Origin: AWTP1-13 sp963814055 | GTDB taxonomy: Bacteria > Pseudomonadota > Alphaproteobacteria > Rhizobiales > Hyphomicrobiaceae | NCBI GenBank assembly: GCA_963814055.1 | Contig: CAWFBJ010000024.1 | Span: 1 to 64,000 of the forward strand | Direction: 5' to 3' | DNA length: 64,000 nucleotides | Shown: piece after piece, positions 8,798 to 17,937 of the stretch | How positions within the stretch are numbered: position 1 is the first letter of the stretch | How the letters are laid out: every line of letters begins with the position of its first letter | Program-made: the position numbers and the translations under genes | The notes under the pieces: model-generated | Told to the model about the DNA's origin: nothing | Databases searched by the model: none | Seen by the model: only the letters and a program-made list of their open reading frames with translations

Positions 8798-9150
8798 CGG
8801 GCCACGCTCTCCAACAGCAGCATTTCCGGTAACTGGTGTAGTAAGTTCGCCCCATTTGACGCGGATGTCGACCATAAAGGCGATTACATTTGCCATCCGA
8901 GAAGGCTCGCAATCACGTCGAGTCCTACGGCTTGGACTCACGACCCTCCTGGAGGGGTTCTGGTATTGATGCTGTGGACGGCTCGTCCACCGGCGCGAGA
9001 GCGCCAATGACGCGGTTGCTGTTGAGGTGACCACGATTCGGAGGAGCCAGCATGCAAGTGGTCACGACAATCGGTCTCGACATCGCCAAGTCGGTTTTCC
9101 AGGTTCATGTGTGCTTTCAGGGGTAAAGCGGGCATTCGAACGTCGCAGCG
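8798..9150. other. Intergenic region with transposase scrap and dispersed repeat
   Basis: Apart from the IS110-type fragment (9052-9126) and the beginning of a dispersed repeat (from about 9127), nothing is recognised. The minus-strand ORF reading through here is the upstream extension of the dioxygenase frame and is not thought to be translated. Confidence 0.5.
9052..9126 (+). pseudogene. IS110-family transposase N-terminal remnant
   Basis: A 24-codon ORF whose first ~19 residues (TTIGLDIAKSVFQVHV) are the diagnostic start of IS110-type transposases, including the D of the RuvC-like DEDD site in GLDIAK. A GGAGG-like site precedes the ATG. The similarity stops at the His-Val and the frame then runs into a dispersed repeat and a stop. 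The other ~300 residues are absent, so it is a scar of an old insertion truncated by rearrangement. Confidence 0.8.
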
Positions 9151-9245
9151 TCAACGTCCGCTTTTGACCCAAAGCAGACTTTGCAAGGCGCTAGAGCAGC
9201 TTGTGGCGCCGGACCCAGGACGGCAAGGTATGACCCAAGCGGACT
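9130..9245. repeat. Dispersed 'AAAGCGGAC/TTTTGACCCAAAG' repeat, copy 1
   Basis: Contains two diverged copies of a short motif (a GTCCGCTTTTGACCCAAAGC form at about 9159-9178 and CCCAAGCGGAC at about 9234-9244). The same motif recurs near 16725, 21940-22045, 42660, 43535, 52290-52370 and 59250. It forms the C-terminal part of the reading frame of the neighbouring small membrane ORF. In Bradyrhizobium-group genomes a comparable repeat family is very abundant (recollection, not searched). Confidence 0.6.
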
Positions 9246-9486
9246 TTATCGGATCGAGCGGGCGAAGTGTGCTCGGTGTCCACGTTGCAAGAAGCTGTTG
9301 CGTCCATTGTGTCGGAAAGTAATGGAGCGACCCCACAAGTAGCGCCACTGTCCAGACAAAGGGAATGAGGGCCAACGCGCTTATTTTACCGGTCGATGCT
9401 GGCATGGCGCAGAGAAGGCTGACGGCAAGGGCTGCTAAGGCTCCAAATAACCAAAGCAGGAACCTGAAGGTGTAAAGCGCATTCAT
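9151..9486 (-). CDS. Small hypothetical membrane protein
   Basis: A 111-aa ORF with two hydrophobic segments (about 5-30 and 37-58) in the first 65 residues. The remaining residues are encoded by the dispersed repeat and are probably not native, so the original 3' end may have been replaced. It starts 25 bp after another small gene on the same strand. The function is unknown and the ribosome site is weak. Confidence 0.4.
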   Translation of the reverse strand: MNALYTFRFLLWLFGALAALAVSLLCAMPASTGKISALALIPFVWTVALLVGSLHYFPTQWTQQLLATWTPSTLRPLDPIKSAWVIPCRPGSGATSCSSALQSLLWVKSGR

Positions 9487-9511
9487 TGCGCGTCAGCCCA
9501 TGAAGTTCGTG

Positions 9512-9700
9512 TCAGTGTGCGTCGAACTGCTCGCTGGGGAGGTCCTTCGCATCGTGCATCATCCGCATCACGTCAATTGAACTGGAGGCTGGCGCGGTCA
9601 CCGCCTGTTTCGACGATTTGGCATTGATGACGGTGACGCCCACGATGGTAAGGACCGCGAGGACCAATGCACCGGCGGTGGCAATTTGTGTCTGTCGCAT
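9512..9700 (-). CDS. Small hypothetical secreted or anchored protein
   Basis: A 62-aa protein with one N-terminal hydrophobic segment (residues 8-27), then a polar tail ending in DVMRMMHDAKDLPSEQFDAH. The tail pattern (S-I-[DS]-x-M ... KDLP) resembles small uncharacterised proteins I recall from bradyrhizobia. GGAGAAG sits seven bases upstream of the ATG, which supports translation. It is the first of two short minus-strand genes. Confidence 0.6.
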   Translation of the reverse strand: MRQTQIATAGALVLAVLTIVGVTVINAKSSKQAVTAPASSSIDVMRMMHDAKDLPSEQFDAH

Positions 9701-10160
9701 GGTGGCTTCTCCGGAGATGGCGACGTCAATCGCCGTTCATCGATGAGGCAATTCAAGACGAACCTCGTCATCGGGAGCGCGAACCGTCCGTTACTGCGGC
9801 GTTAAATATTCTTCGACGCTGCAAAAAAGGCTGACGACGAACCGTTGACTGCAAGGACATGGTGTCCACTGCGCCACCCTGTTGTGCTCTACGGCACAAG
9901 CAGCGCTGGTAGCCGAAATGGTCACGCGCAGGCGTCGTGGACGTCGGATACAAGCAGGCCCCGTTGCATCACCTCGTCATTGCGTCTGTGGTGACCCATA
10001 GCGGACCTTTGCTGCATCTGCGTTCTCGCTCCCTTCAGGAAACGAGCCAGCCTTGCTATCGTGCACGCGTTGCCGACGATATTTGAGTGCGGGTGAAGGG
10101 CAGATTTGGCCCGCGTCGTGCGATGTCGATCGCATGCGATCAAGGTGAGGAGCCCGCACC
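9701..10160. other. Intergenic region, no feature recognised
   Basis: A 460-bp spacer between divergent units. The minus-strand ORFs here have no recognisable content. It should contain the promoter of the amidohydrolase gene and that of the small secreted protein gene, but I cannot point to convincing -35/-10 boxes. Confidence 0.4.
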
Positions 10161-11261
10161 ATGACAACTCGTAGGGACTTTCTTCAGACAACAGCTGGCG
10201 CGATAGCAGGCCTAGTATTTACAGATTGCCAGTTCCGCATTGCGCCGCCCGCGCAGGCCCAAGCCCGAAGGCGCGAAATCGTCGTAAACGGCAAGCGCAT
10301 AAGGACGGTGGATATTCACGCGCATTGTGCGGTTCCTGATGCGCTGGCCCTCATGAACCTGAAGCTCGGCGGACCGGCGCTTCGCCCGGATCTCGACATG
10401 GCTGCAGAATTGTCGGTTCGCCTCCAGGCGATGGATGAGCAGGGCATTGACGTGGAGGCGTTGAGCATCAACCCCAACTGGTACGGGCTGGATCGCGATG
10501 TCGCCCAGAAGGTCATCAAGATCCAGAACGAGCGGCTTGCCGAAGTCTGTGCCAAGCATCCCGAGCGCTTTGTGGCGTTCGCCACCGTCGCATTGCAGTT
10601 TCCCGATCTCGCTGCCGACCAACTCGAGGAAGGCGTAAAAAAGTTCGGGCTGCGCGGGGTTGGCATCGGCGGCAATGTCGCCGGCGCAGAGATAAGCGAC
10701 CCAAAGTTCCATCCCTTCTGGGCCAAAGCTGAGCAGTTGGGCGTGCTGGTCTTCATCCATCCGCAGGGTGATGGCGCTCCAGCCCAGCTGCAGCAGCGTT
10801 TCAAGGGCAACGGTTACCTGAGCAATGTGATCGGTAATCCCCTGGAGACCACCATCGCCCTCTCGCATCTTATCTTCGAGGGTACGCTCGACAGGTTCCC
10901 GGGCCTCAAGATTTGCGCCGCTCACGCGGGTGGATATCTGCCATCATACGCGGGCCGCTTCGACACAGGATGCCCGACGCGACCCGATCTGTGTCCGGGC
11001 GGCACTCACGGCACGATCAAAAAGAAGCCGTCCGAGTACCTTAAGCAGCTTTACTACGACACAATGGTGTTTCGTCCAGAAGGTGTGCGGCATCTGATTG
11101 CAGAAGTTGGCGCAAGCCAGCTGATGGTTGGTACGGATTATCCTTATCCGTGGACGACGACTGCTGTGGACCTCATCCTTGAAACCCCAGCACTGACCGA
11201 CGACGACAAAACTGCTATTTTGGGCGGCAATGCAGCCAAATTGCTGGGCCTCACTGCGTAG
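10161..11261 (+). CDS. Tat-exported amidohydrolase (ACMSD-like metal-dependent hydrolase)
   Basis: A 366-aa member of the amidohydrolase_2 group related to aminocarboxymuconate-semialdehyde decarboxylase. Residues 1-35 are a twin-arginine signal (TTRRDFLQTTAGAIAGLVF), so it is exported folded. Metal ligands are visible: DIHAHC (H53, H55), H200 (VFIHPQG), H255 (AAHAGGYLP) and D326 (VGTDYPYPW). It precedes a Liv-type ABC operon by 75 bp on the same strand and probably acts on the same compound or its precursor in the periplasm. It could be a hydrolase or a decarboxylase; the sequence does not decide. Confidence 0.9.
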   Translation: MTTRRDFLQTTAGAIAGLVFTDCQFRIAPPAQAQARRREIVVNGKRIRTVDIHAHCAVPDALALMNLKLGGPALRPDLDMAAELSVRLQAMDEQGIDVEALSINPNWYGLDRDVAQKVIKIQNERLAEVCAKHPERFVAFATVALQFPDLAADQLEEGVKKFGLRGVGIGGNVAGAEISDPKFHPFWAKAEQLGVLVFIHPQGDGAPAQLQQRFKGNGYLSNVIGNPLETTIALSHLIFEGTLDRFPGLKICAAHAGGYLPSYAGRFDTGCPTRPDLCPGGTHGTIKKKPSEYLKQLYYDTMVFRPEGVRHLIAEVGASQLMVGTDYPYPWTTTAVDLILETPALTDDDKTAILGGNAAKLLGLTA

Positions 11262-11336
11262 AGCCGGGCGCCAACCTGGCAAGACGCTGCCATTTGATGA
11301 ATCGGCCATTGGGGCCAACAGCAGGGAGTGGACGCC

Positions 11337-12587
11337 ATGACCGTCAAACGCAGGACCGTGCTCAAGGGCATGCTCGCGACCGGCGCCAGCGTCGCCACCG
11401 TCAGCATGCCGGCCGTGCACGCCCAGGGCGCGCCTTTCAAGATCGGGCTGCTTACCGTCAAGACCGGCCCGCTGGCGCAAGGCGGCATCCAGATGGAGCA
11501 GGGCATCGCCGCGTTTCTGAAGGAGAAAGGCAGCACGCTCGCCGGCCGCAAGGTGGAGCTGCTGGTCGCGGACACCGGCGGCAATCCGGCCGGCGCCAAG
11601 ACCAAGGCGCAGGAGTTGATCGAGCGCGACAAGGTCAATGTCATTTTGGGGCCGCTGGCTGCCTTCGAGCTGCTGGCGATCACCGACTACGTGCGCGACA
11701 ACGCGACGCCGCTCATCAGCCTCGCGGCCGCCGAGGACGTCACGCAGCGCAAGGCCAACCCCTTCGTGATCCGCCCCGCCGCCTCATCCGGGCAATGCAG
11801 CCACGCCATGGGTGACTACGCGGCCAAGGAGCTCAAGTTCAAGCGCGTCGCCACCATTTCCGACGACTTCGCCTTCGGTCACGAGCAGATGTCGGCGTTC
11901 CAGCGCGTGTTCGAGGATGCCGGCGGCAAGGTCGTCAAGAAGCTGTGGCCGCCGCTGGTGACGCCTGACTACACGCCCTTCATTGCCCAGATCGGCAATG
12001 TCGACGGCGTGTTCCATGGCTTCGCCGGCTCCAATCCCGTCAAGTTCATGCGCGCCTACGCCGACCTCGGCCTGAAGGCGAAGATCCCCCTGCTCGCCGG
12101 CTGGACCGGCATGGACGATGCGCTGCTCAAGTCCCTCGGCGACGAAGCGGTCGGCGTCGTCTCGGCGGCTTATTATTCGGCCGACTTCGGTTCCGAGAGC
12201 AACAAGCGCTTCGTCGCGGCGATGCAGAAGGACTACGGCGTGCTGCCGGGCGGCTATTCCGCCGGCATGTATGTGGCGGGCCAGTGCGTCGAGGCTGCCA
12301 TTCAGCAGCTCGGCGGCCAGGCGGACGACCGCAAGGCGCTCGCCGACGGCCTGCACAAGGTGGCGCTGGCCGATACGCCGCGCGGCGCCATCAAGTTCGA
12401 CCAGTACGGCAATGTCGTCGGCGAGGTGTTCATCCGCCGCTGCGAGAAGAGGGGCGACCAGCTCGTCAACACGGTGATCAAGACCTATCCCAACGTGAGC
12501 CAGTTCTGGACGTACCCCGAGAAGGACTTCCTGGCGAACCCGGTCTACACGCGCGACTATCCGCCGGCCAAAAACCTGGAGAACTGA
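11337..12587 (+). CDS. Branched-chain-type ABC transporter substrate-binding protein (LivK-like)
   Basis: A 416-aa periplasmic binding protein of the peripla_BP_6 type. A twin-arginine-like leader (VKRRTVLKGMLATGAS) precedes the mature start KIGLLTVKTGPLAQGG, the typical first strand of Liv-type receptors. ATG 11337 has a GGGAG eight bases before it; the in-frame GTG 11328 overlaps that site and is rejected. It is followed by two strong palindromes and then permease and ATPase genes, a complete transporter. The ligand is unknown; the flanking ACMSD-like genes suggest an aromatic or cyclic acid rather than leucine. Confidence 0.92.
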   Translation: MTVKRRTVLKGMLATGASVATVSMPAVHAQGAPFKIGLLTVKTGPLAQGGIQMEQGIAAFLKEKGSTLAGRKVELLVADTGGNPAGAKTKAQELIERDKVNVILGPLAAFELLAITDYVRDNATPLISLAAAEDVTQRKANPFVIRPAASSGQCSHAMGDYAAKELKFKRVATISDDFAFGHEQMSAFQRVFEDAGGKVVKKLWPPLVTPDYTPFIAQIGNVDGVFHGFAGSNPVKFMRAYADLGLKAKIPLLAGWTGMDDALLKSLGDEAVGVVSAAYYSADFGSESNKRFVAAMQKDYGVLPGGYSAGMYVAGQCVEAAIQQLGGQADDRKALADGLHKVALADTPRGAIKFDQYGNVVGEVFIRRCEKRGDQLVNTVIKTYPNVSQFWTYPEKDFLANPVYTRDYPPAKNLEN

Positions 12588-12617
12588 AGCGGAGCATGCG
12601 TCATGCCGGTGGGAGTT

Positions 12618-12730
12618 CCCTCTCCCCACTCTTCAGTGGGGAGAGGGTTAGGGTGAGGGGCGGCTGCAGGCGGCGTCGCAGCTTAATGCCGCCCGTCACC
12701 CCGTCCCTCTCCCCGCGAGCGGGGAGAGGG
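12618..12730. repeat. Two CCCTCTCCCC palindromes (REP-like)
   Basis: Two hairpins, 12618-12647 (13-bp stem, four-base loop) and 12705-12730 (12-bp stem, two-base loop), share the CCCTCTCCCC...GGGGAGAGGG core. The spacer carries TTAGGGTGAGGGGC-type sequence next to the first. This element is widespread between genes in GC-rich proteobacteria. Lying directly after the binding-protein gene and ending six bases before the permease ATG, it may stabilise the upstream mRNA and lower downstream expression; the second hairpin supplies the permease Shine-Dalgarno (GGGGAGAGGG). Confidence 0.8.
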
Positions 12731-12735
12731 AGAAC

Positions 12736-13596
12736 ATGAACCTATGGCTGACTTTGGCGGTGAACAGCATTGCGCTCGGCGGTTTGCTGTTCCTGCTGTC
12801 CTCCGGCTTCTCCCTCATCTTCGGCCTGATGCGCATCCCCAACCTGATGCACGGCTCCTTCTTCATGCTGGGGGCCTACTTCGGCGTCACCTTGCTCGCC
12901 AAGGGCGTGAACTTCTGGCTTGCCGCGCTCATCAGCGCCGCGGCCATGGCCGTGATCGGCGGCCTGATCGAGCGTTTTCTGCTGCGCCGTCTCGCCGGTG
13001 AGCAGCTCCCACAAGTGTTGTTGACGCTCGGGCTCGCCTTCATCGTCGGCGACATCAGTCTGATGCTGTGGACCGGGGATCCCTGGCAGCCCGCCACACC
13101 GGCCCATCTGCGCGGCACCTTGCAGGTCGCAGGTCTTTTCTTTCCGCTCTACCGTCTGGTGATCGTCGCTGTCGCCGTCGTCATCGCCATTGCGCTGTGG
13201 CTGATGGTGGATTGGACGCGGTTGGGCGCCATGATCCGCGCCGGCGTCGACGACGCGCCCATCGCGCGCGTCGTCGGCATCAAGGTGTCGCAGCTCTTCA
13301 CGCTGGTGTTTGCGCTGGGCGCGGCACTGGCGGCGTTCGGCGGCGTGATGGGCGCGCCCTACCTGTCCGTCTATCCCGGGCTCGACTTCGAGATGCTGCC
13401 GCTGGCGCTCATCGTCGTCATCCTGGGCGGCACGGGCAGCTTGCTCGGCGCGTTCGTGGGCAGCTTCCTGATCGGCTTCCTCTACAATTTCGGCCAAGCC
13501 CTGTTTCCCGACCTCGCCTACGTTATTCTTTTCCTGCCGATGCTGCTGATCCTCGTCCTGCGCCCGCAAGGCCTGTTCGGCAGGGTCGTACCGTGA
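12736..13596 (+). CDS. ABC transporter permease, LivH-like
   Basis: A 286-aa inner-membrane permease with about eight hydrophobic segments, beginning NSIALGGLLFLLSSGFSLIFGLMRIPN, the standard opening of the LivH family. The family loop GATIRAG-like motif appears as LGAMIRAGVDDAPIARVVGI (about 160-180). The ATG is preceded by GGGGAGAGGGAGAAC. It overlaps the next gene by four bases (GTGA). Together with LivM-, LivG- and LivF-like proteins it forms the translocator for the upstream binding protein. Confidence 0.93.
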   Translation: MNLWLTLAVNSIALGGLLFLLSSGFSLIFGLMRIPNLMHGSFFMLGAYFGVTLLAKGVNFWLAALISAAAMAVIGGLIERFLLRRLAGEQLPQVLLTLGLAFIVGDISLMLWTGDPWQPATPAHLRGTLQVAGLFFPLYRLVIVAVAVVIAIALWLMVDWTRLGAMIRAGVDDAPIARVVGIKVSQLFTLVFALGAALAAFGGVMGAPYLSVYPGLDFEMLPLALIVVILGGTGSLLGAFVGSFLIGFLYNFGQALFPDLAYVILFLPMLLILVLRPQGLFGRVVP

Positions 13597-14587
13597 GCTG
13601 GATCAACCCGCAGCGCGTCGCCATCGCGCTCGCACTCCTCGCCCTCCTCAGCCTGCCGGTCTGGGTCGGCAACAGCTACTACATCAACATTGCCAGCCAG
13701 ATCCTGCTGTGGGCGGTGCTCGCCCTGGCGCTCAATGTGCTGGTCGGCCACGCCGGCCTGACGTCGCTGGGGCATGCGGGCCTGTTCGCTGTGGCGGGCT
13801 ATGCGGCTGCCCTCATGCTCGACGCCGGTCACAACCATCTCGTGGCCTGCGTCACGGCCTTGACTGCGACCATCGCCATGTCGAAGATTTTCGCCGTTCT
13901 CGCGCTCCGCGCCACCGGCATCGGCTTCCTCATGATCACGCTGGCGATCGGCCAGATCATCTGGGGCATCGCCTACCGCTGGGCGAGCCTCACCAACGGC
14001 GATAACGGCATCAGCGTCCCGACCCGGCCTGCGCCGTTCGGCATCAGCTTGAGCAGCGCGCCGCATTTCTACTATGCGACACTCCTGGTGTTCCTGGTCG
14101 CTGTCGTCACCATGGCGATCTTCGTGCGCTCGCCATTCGGGGCAAGCCTCGCCGGCACGCGCGATCAGGCCCGGCGCATGACGGCCCTGGGCTACAACGT
14201 CTGGCTCATTCGCTATCTGGCCATCGTCTTTTCCGGTTTCTGGTCCGGTGTGGCAGGCCTGCTGTTCCTCTACTACAACCAGTTCATCAGCCCCCAGGTG
14301 GGCGCACTCACAACGTCTGCCGAAGCCCTGCTGATGGTGATCTCCGGCGGCAGCGGCACCCTGCTCGGCCCGATCGTCGGTGCGGCCATCGTCGTCATCA
14401 TGAAGAACGTGGTGAGCGCCTACATCGAGCGCTGGAACCTCGTGCTGGGCGTGATCTTCATCTTGATCATCAGCTTCATGCCGGAGGGCCTGGTGCCGGG
14501 CTCGGTGCGGCTGTGGCGGGCGGCCTCGCAATCGGCGCGCTCAAGGCTCAACGGATGGGCCGCACGCCCGGTGAAGGAGCGCAGCTC

Positions 14588-14591
<4 letters not shown>
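13593..14591 (+). CDS. ABC transporter permease, LivM-like
   Basis: A 332-aa membrane permease. The GTG at 13593 overlaps the LivH-like stop (GTGA) and gives the natural start SWINPQRVAIALALLALL; longer readings of this frame run through the LivH-like gene and are artefacts. LNVLVGHAGLTSLGHAGLFA (about 45-65) is the hallmark of the family, and SPFGASLAGTRDQARRM near 175-190 is the cytoplasmic coupling loop. It ends in an ATGA overlap with the LivG-like ATPase. Confidence 0.93.
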
Positions 14592-15314
<723 letters not shown>

Positions 15315-15325
<11 letters not shown>

Positions 15326-16031
15326 AGCCCTCAGCCTCGTCGACATCGACGCCTTCTACGGCGACGGCCACGTCCTGCAGAAGGTATCGTTTGCGGTGGG
15401 CGAAGGCCGCTTGCTTGGCCTCATCGGCCGCAACGGCGCCGGCAAATCCACCTGCATGAGCGTTGCCGTTGGCCTGTTGCCGCCGCGCGCGGGCACGGTC
15501 GAAGTGTTCGGCACTGACGTTTCCCGCTTTGCGCCCGAGCAGATCGCCGGGCAGGGCGTGGCCCTCGTCCCGCAAGGCCGCCGCGTCTTCAAGAGCCTCA
15601 CGGTGCGCGAGAACCTGGCGGTCGCAGCGCGCAAGCCCAAGGGCGGCAAGGCTTTCTGGACCGTCGACTCGGTGTTCGACATGTTCCCGCGGCTGCAGGA
15701 GCGGCGCAGCCAGCTCGCCAGCCTGCTTTCCGGCGGCGAGCAACAGATGCTGGCCATCGGCCGTGCCCTCATGGCAAACCCGCGCGTTCTGCTGATGGAC
15801 GAACCGTCGGAAGGCTTGGCCCCTCAGATCGTTGCCGATGTCGGGCGCACGATTGCACGGCTCAAGAGCGAGGGCCTTTCGATCGTGCTCGTCGAGCAGA
15901 ACATCAAGCTCACGCTCGAGCTGGCCGACGACATCACCATCCTCAACTCGGGCGTCGTGGTGTTCACGGGGCCGGCCAGCGAGATCAAGATGAACGACGC
16001 CATCGTGGCGCAACATCTTGGCGTTCATTAG
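15315..16031 (+). CDS. ABC transporter ATP-binding protein, LivF-like
   Basis: A 238-aa second ATPase of the Liv-type importer. Walker A is LIGRNGAGKST, signature LSGGEQQMLAIGRAL, Walker B VLLMDEPSEGLAP, and the switch His position is replaced by Q in VLVEQNIKLT, as is usual in LivF proteins. The start is TTG 15315, overlapping the end of the LivG-like gene. It is the last intact gene of the operon; a decayed amidohydrolase follows at once. Confidence 0.92.
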
Positions 16032-16671
16032 CGCAGCAAAGAACGGCGTGAATCAATGGAACAAGTACGAACCGACGGCGGCGCGCAAGCATGGGAAGTT
16101 GGGCCGCGAGAGCAGGCCCAAGAGCATTACCATCGACGTGCATTCGCACGTCGGCGTGCCCAGGGCGGCCGAGTTCGTGAAGCCGCACCTCGCAGCCACC
16201 GCCATGCCGCTGGTGACGTTTTCCAACGCCGAAACCTAGGCGCTGAACCAGAAGCAGGAGGCCGACATCATCGCCCGCGCACCGCTGGAGAAGCGGCTGG
16301 CGGACCTCGATGCCATGGGCCTCGACATGCAGATCATCAAACCACCGCCGCCGCAGTGCTACTACGCCGTGCCGCTCGAGATCGCCGTGCAGTCGGCACA
16401 GATGGTCAACGACGGCGTTGCCGAGTTCGTCGCGCGCAAGCCGGACCGCGCCAGGCTCCAGCCGACCGAGCTTCAAGGCTCCGCGAGACGCGGCGAGCGG
16501 AATGCCAGGGGTAAACGGCAACACAAGCAACACAAGCAGGGTCCGTCACACTTAGTCGAGGCCACAAGGAGCGCGGCCCTGGAGACCGTGTCTCATCGCC
16601 GCTTCACGGCCAGCCGAGAGCGGAAGCCAATTAATGCTCGTTGGGGTGGACGTGCCAGTGTAGCTGCCTAG
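16018..16671 (+). pseudogene. Decayed amidohydrolase (ACMSD-like) gene
   Basis: One frame reads KYEPTAARKHGKLGR, then ITIDVHSHVGVPRAAEFV (metal-binding HxH), is broken by an in-frame TAG at 16237-16239, and resumes with LADLDAMGLDMQIIKPPPPQ and MVNDGVAEFVARKPDR, all typical amidohydrolase_2 segments. Homology stops near 16460 and the C-terminal two thirds are missing; the frame then continues without meaning to 16671. It follows the LivF-like gene directly and was probably the operon's last gene, a partner to the intact amidohydrolase at 10161. Point mutation plus 3' deletion make it inactive. Confidence 0.85.
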
Positions 16672-16992
16672 CCTCACTCCGACCGCAACGCGCAACTCAT
16701 GACGACCGCTTCTGGCACAAAGCGGACATTTGCCGGCATGCTCCAGGATGTCTGGTTTCAGGGGTAAAGCAGACGACGCGCTAAGATCGCACTGACGTCT
16801 GCCTGCGCGCCGGACGCGACCCTGCGGCCAGAGCGCGAAGGCCCCGGCGCACGAGGGCAAACGCTGGTGTTGCGTCCACGCCAATGGCCATCAGGCAAAG
16901 CGTCTTAAAAAGCCTTTCCGATCTGGCACTTGTGGGATAGGCGGTGCCCTGTTTGAGCTGGAGCAAGGGCGCTGTCGCCTCGAATTTCGTTA
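16672..16992. other. Intergenic region with dispersed repeat copy 2
   Basis: No gene. It carries a copy of the dispersed short repeat (GGCACAAAGCGGACATTTG at about 16714-16732, then a TCTGGTTTCAGGGGTAAAGC stretch near 16751-16770; its core TTTCAGGGGTAAAGC recurs at 9115-9129 and, in reverse complement as far as the GGGG and extended by the AGACATCC flank, at 43530-43556). It marks a rearranged junction after the decayed amidohydrolase. Confidence 0.5.
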
Positions 16993-17160
16993 GAGCATGC
17001 CCGCTTCAAGAAAACTGATTGTGCGGCGCGAGTGCAGTCGGCTTGAGAAGAAGCTACGCTGAGATCGGTGCGTTTTCGCGTTGGGGTGTGCCGGAGCATC
17101 TGATCGGCGATGCAGGGTGTTGGCTCAGCAATAGCGCGTGCTGTCCAGGCTGGATCGTGG
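16993..17160. repeat. About 167-bp diverged repeat, copy A
   Basis: Aligns over its length with 29578-29744 (shared landmarks: GAGCATGCCC, AAAACTGATTG / AAAAGCTGATTG, ACGCTG..(AT)CGGTGCG, GAGC.TCTGATCG.CGATGCAG, TGTTGGCTC / TGCTGGCTC, GCTGG at the end). Both copies precede the first gene of a transport locus. The last 50 bases of this copy form the first ~17 codons of the permease ORF at 17110. The nature of the element is unknown. Confidence 0.6.
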
Positions 17161-17937
17161 TCCGCGCATGCGCAACGCTCGCGCGCCGCGGCGCAGACAG
17201 CATTTCCGTTCGTCGTGGTCGGCGGAGTGTGGGAAATCGTGGCGCGCCTGCAGATCTTCCCCCCGCGCTTGTTTCCGTCGCTGGAGACGGTCGCCTCCGC
17301 CTTCGTGCGCCTTACCGTTTCGGGGGCGCTCCCGCACCATGCGTTCGATACGGTCCTGCGGCTGTTGGCCGGCTTCACGCTTGCCGCTGTCGCCGGCGTC
17401 GCCATTGGCATCGTCATGGGCCGGTCGCGCCTGGCGGAGGATCTGGCTCTGCCGCTTGTTAGCATTGCCGCGCCGATACCGGGGATCGCCTACGCGCCCC
17501 TGTTCCTGCTCTGGTTTGGGCTCGGCAACGTCTCGACCGTGCTGCTGGTCGGCTTCGTCTCTGCTTTTCCCGTCATCTTCAACACCTGGACCGGCGTGAA
17601 GGCGGTGAAGGAGGTGTGGGTGCGCTCGGCCCAGGCCATGGGCGCTGACGACCGCCGGCTGTTCCACAAGGTGATCCTGCCCGGCGCGCTGCCTTTCATC
17701 CTCACCGGCTTACGTCTTGGGCTGGCGCAGGCCTGGCGCATCCTGGTCGGCGTGGAGATGCTCGCCGCCGTGCCATGGGGACTTGGTTGGATGATCTTCG
17801 GCGCGCGCGAGTTCCTGAATACGGACGTGATGCTGACGGGGGTTGTCGTCATCGGGGCTATCGGGCTGACGCTGGAGAAGCTCGTGTTCAAGCGTCTGGA
17901 AGACATCACGGTCGTGCGCTGGGGGATGATGACGTGA
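17110..17937 (+). CDS. ABC transporter permease (SsuC/TauC-like), first copy
   Basis: A 275-aa permease of the BPD_transp_1 family that includes sulfonate, taurine, nitrate and pyrimidine-precursor importers. Six membrane segments are visible; the ATPase-contact (EAA) loop is QAMGADDRRLFHKVILPGA. The first ~17 codons from ATG 17110 lie inside a repeated sequence, so the native start may be further in or may have been replaced. It ends in a GTGA overlap with a paralogous permease, forming a probable heterodimeric channel. Confidence 0.87.
   Translation: MQGVGSAIARAVQAGSWSAHAQRSRAAAQTAFPFVVVGGVWEIVARLQIFPPRLFPSLETVASAFVRLTVSGALPHHAFDTVLRLLAGFTLAAVAGVAIGIVMGRSRLAEDLALPLVSIAAPIPGIAYAPLFLLWFGLGNVSTVLLVGFVSAFPVIFNTWTGVKAVKEVWVRSAQAMGADDRRLFHKVILPGALPFILTGLRLGLAQAWRILVGVEMLAAVPWGLGWMIFGAREFLNTDVMLTGVVVIGAIGLTLEKLVFKRLEDITVVRWGMMT

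Noticed and set aside
12618..12730. A CRISPR-like repeat pair
   Set aside because: There are only two palindromes, with unequal loops, and no regular spacers or cas genes.
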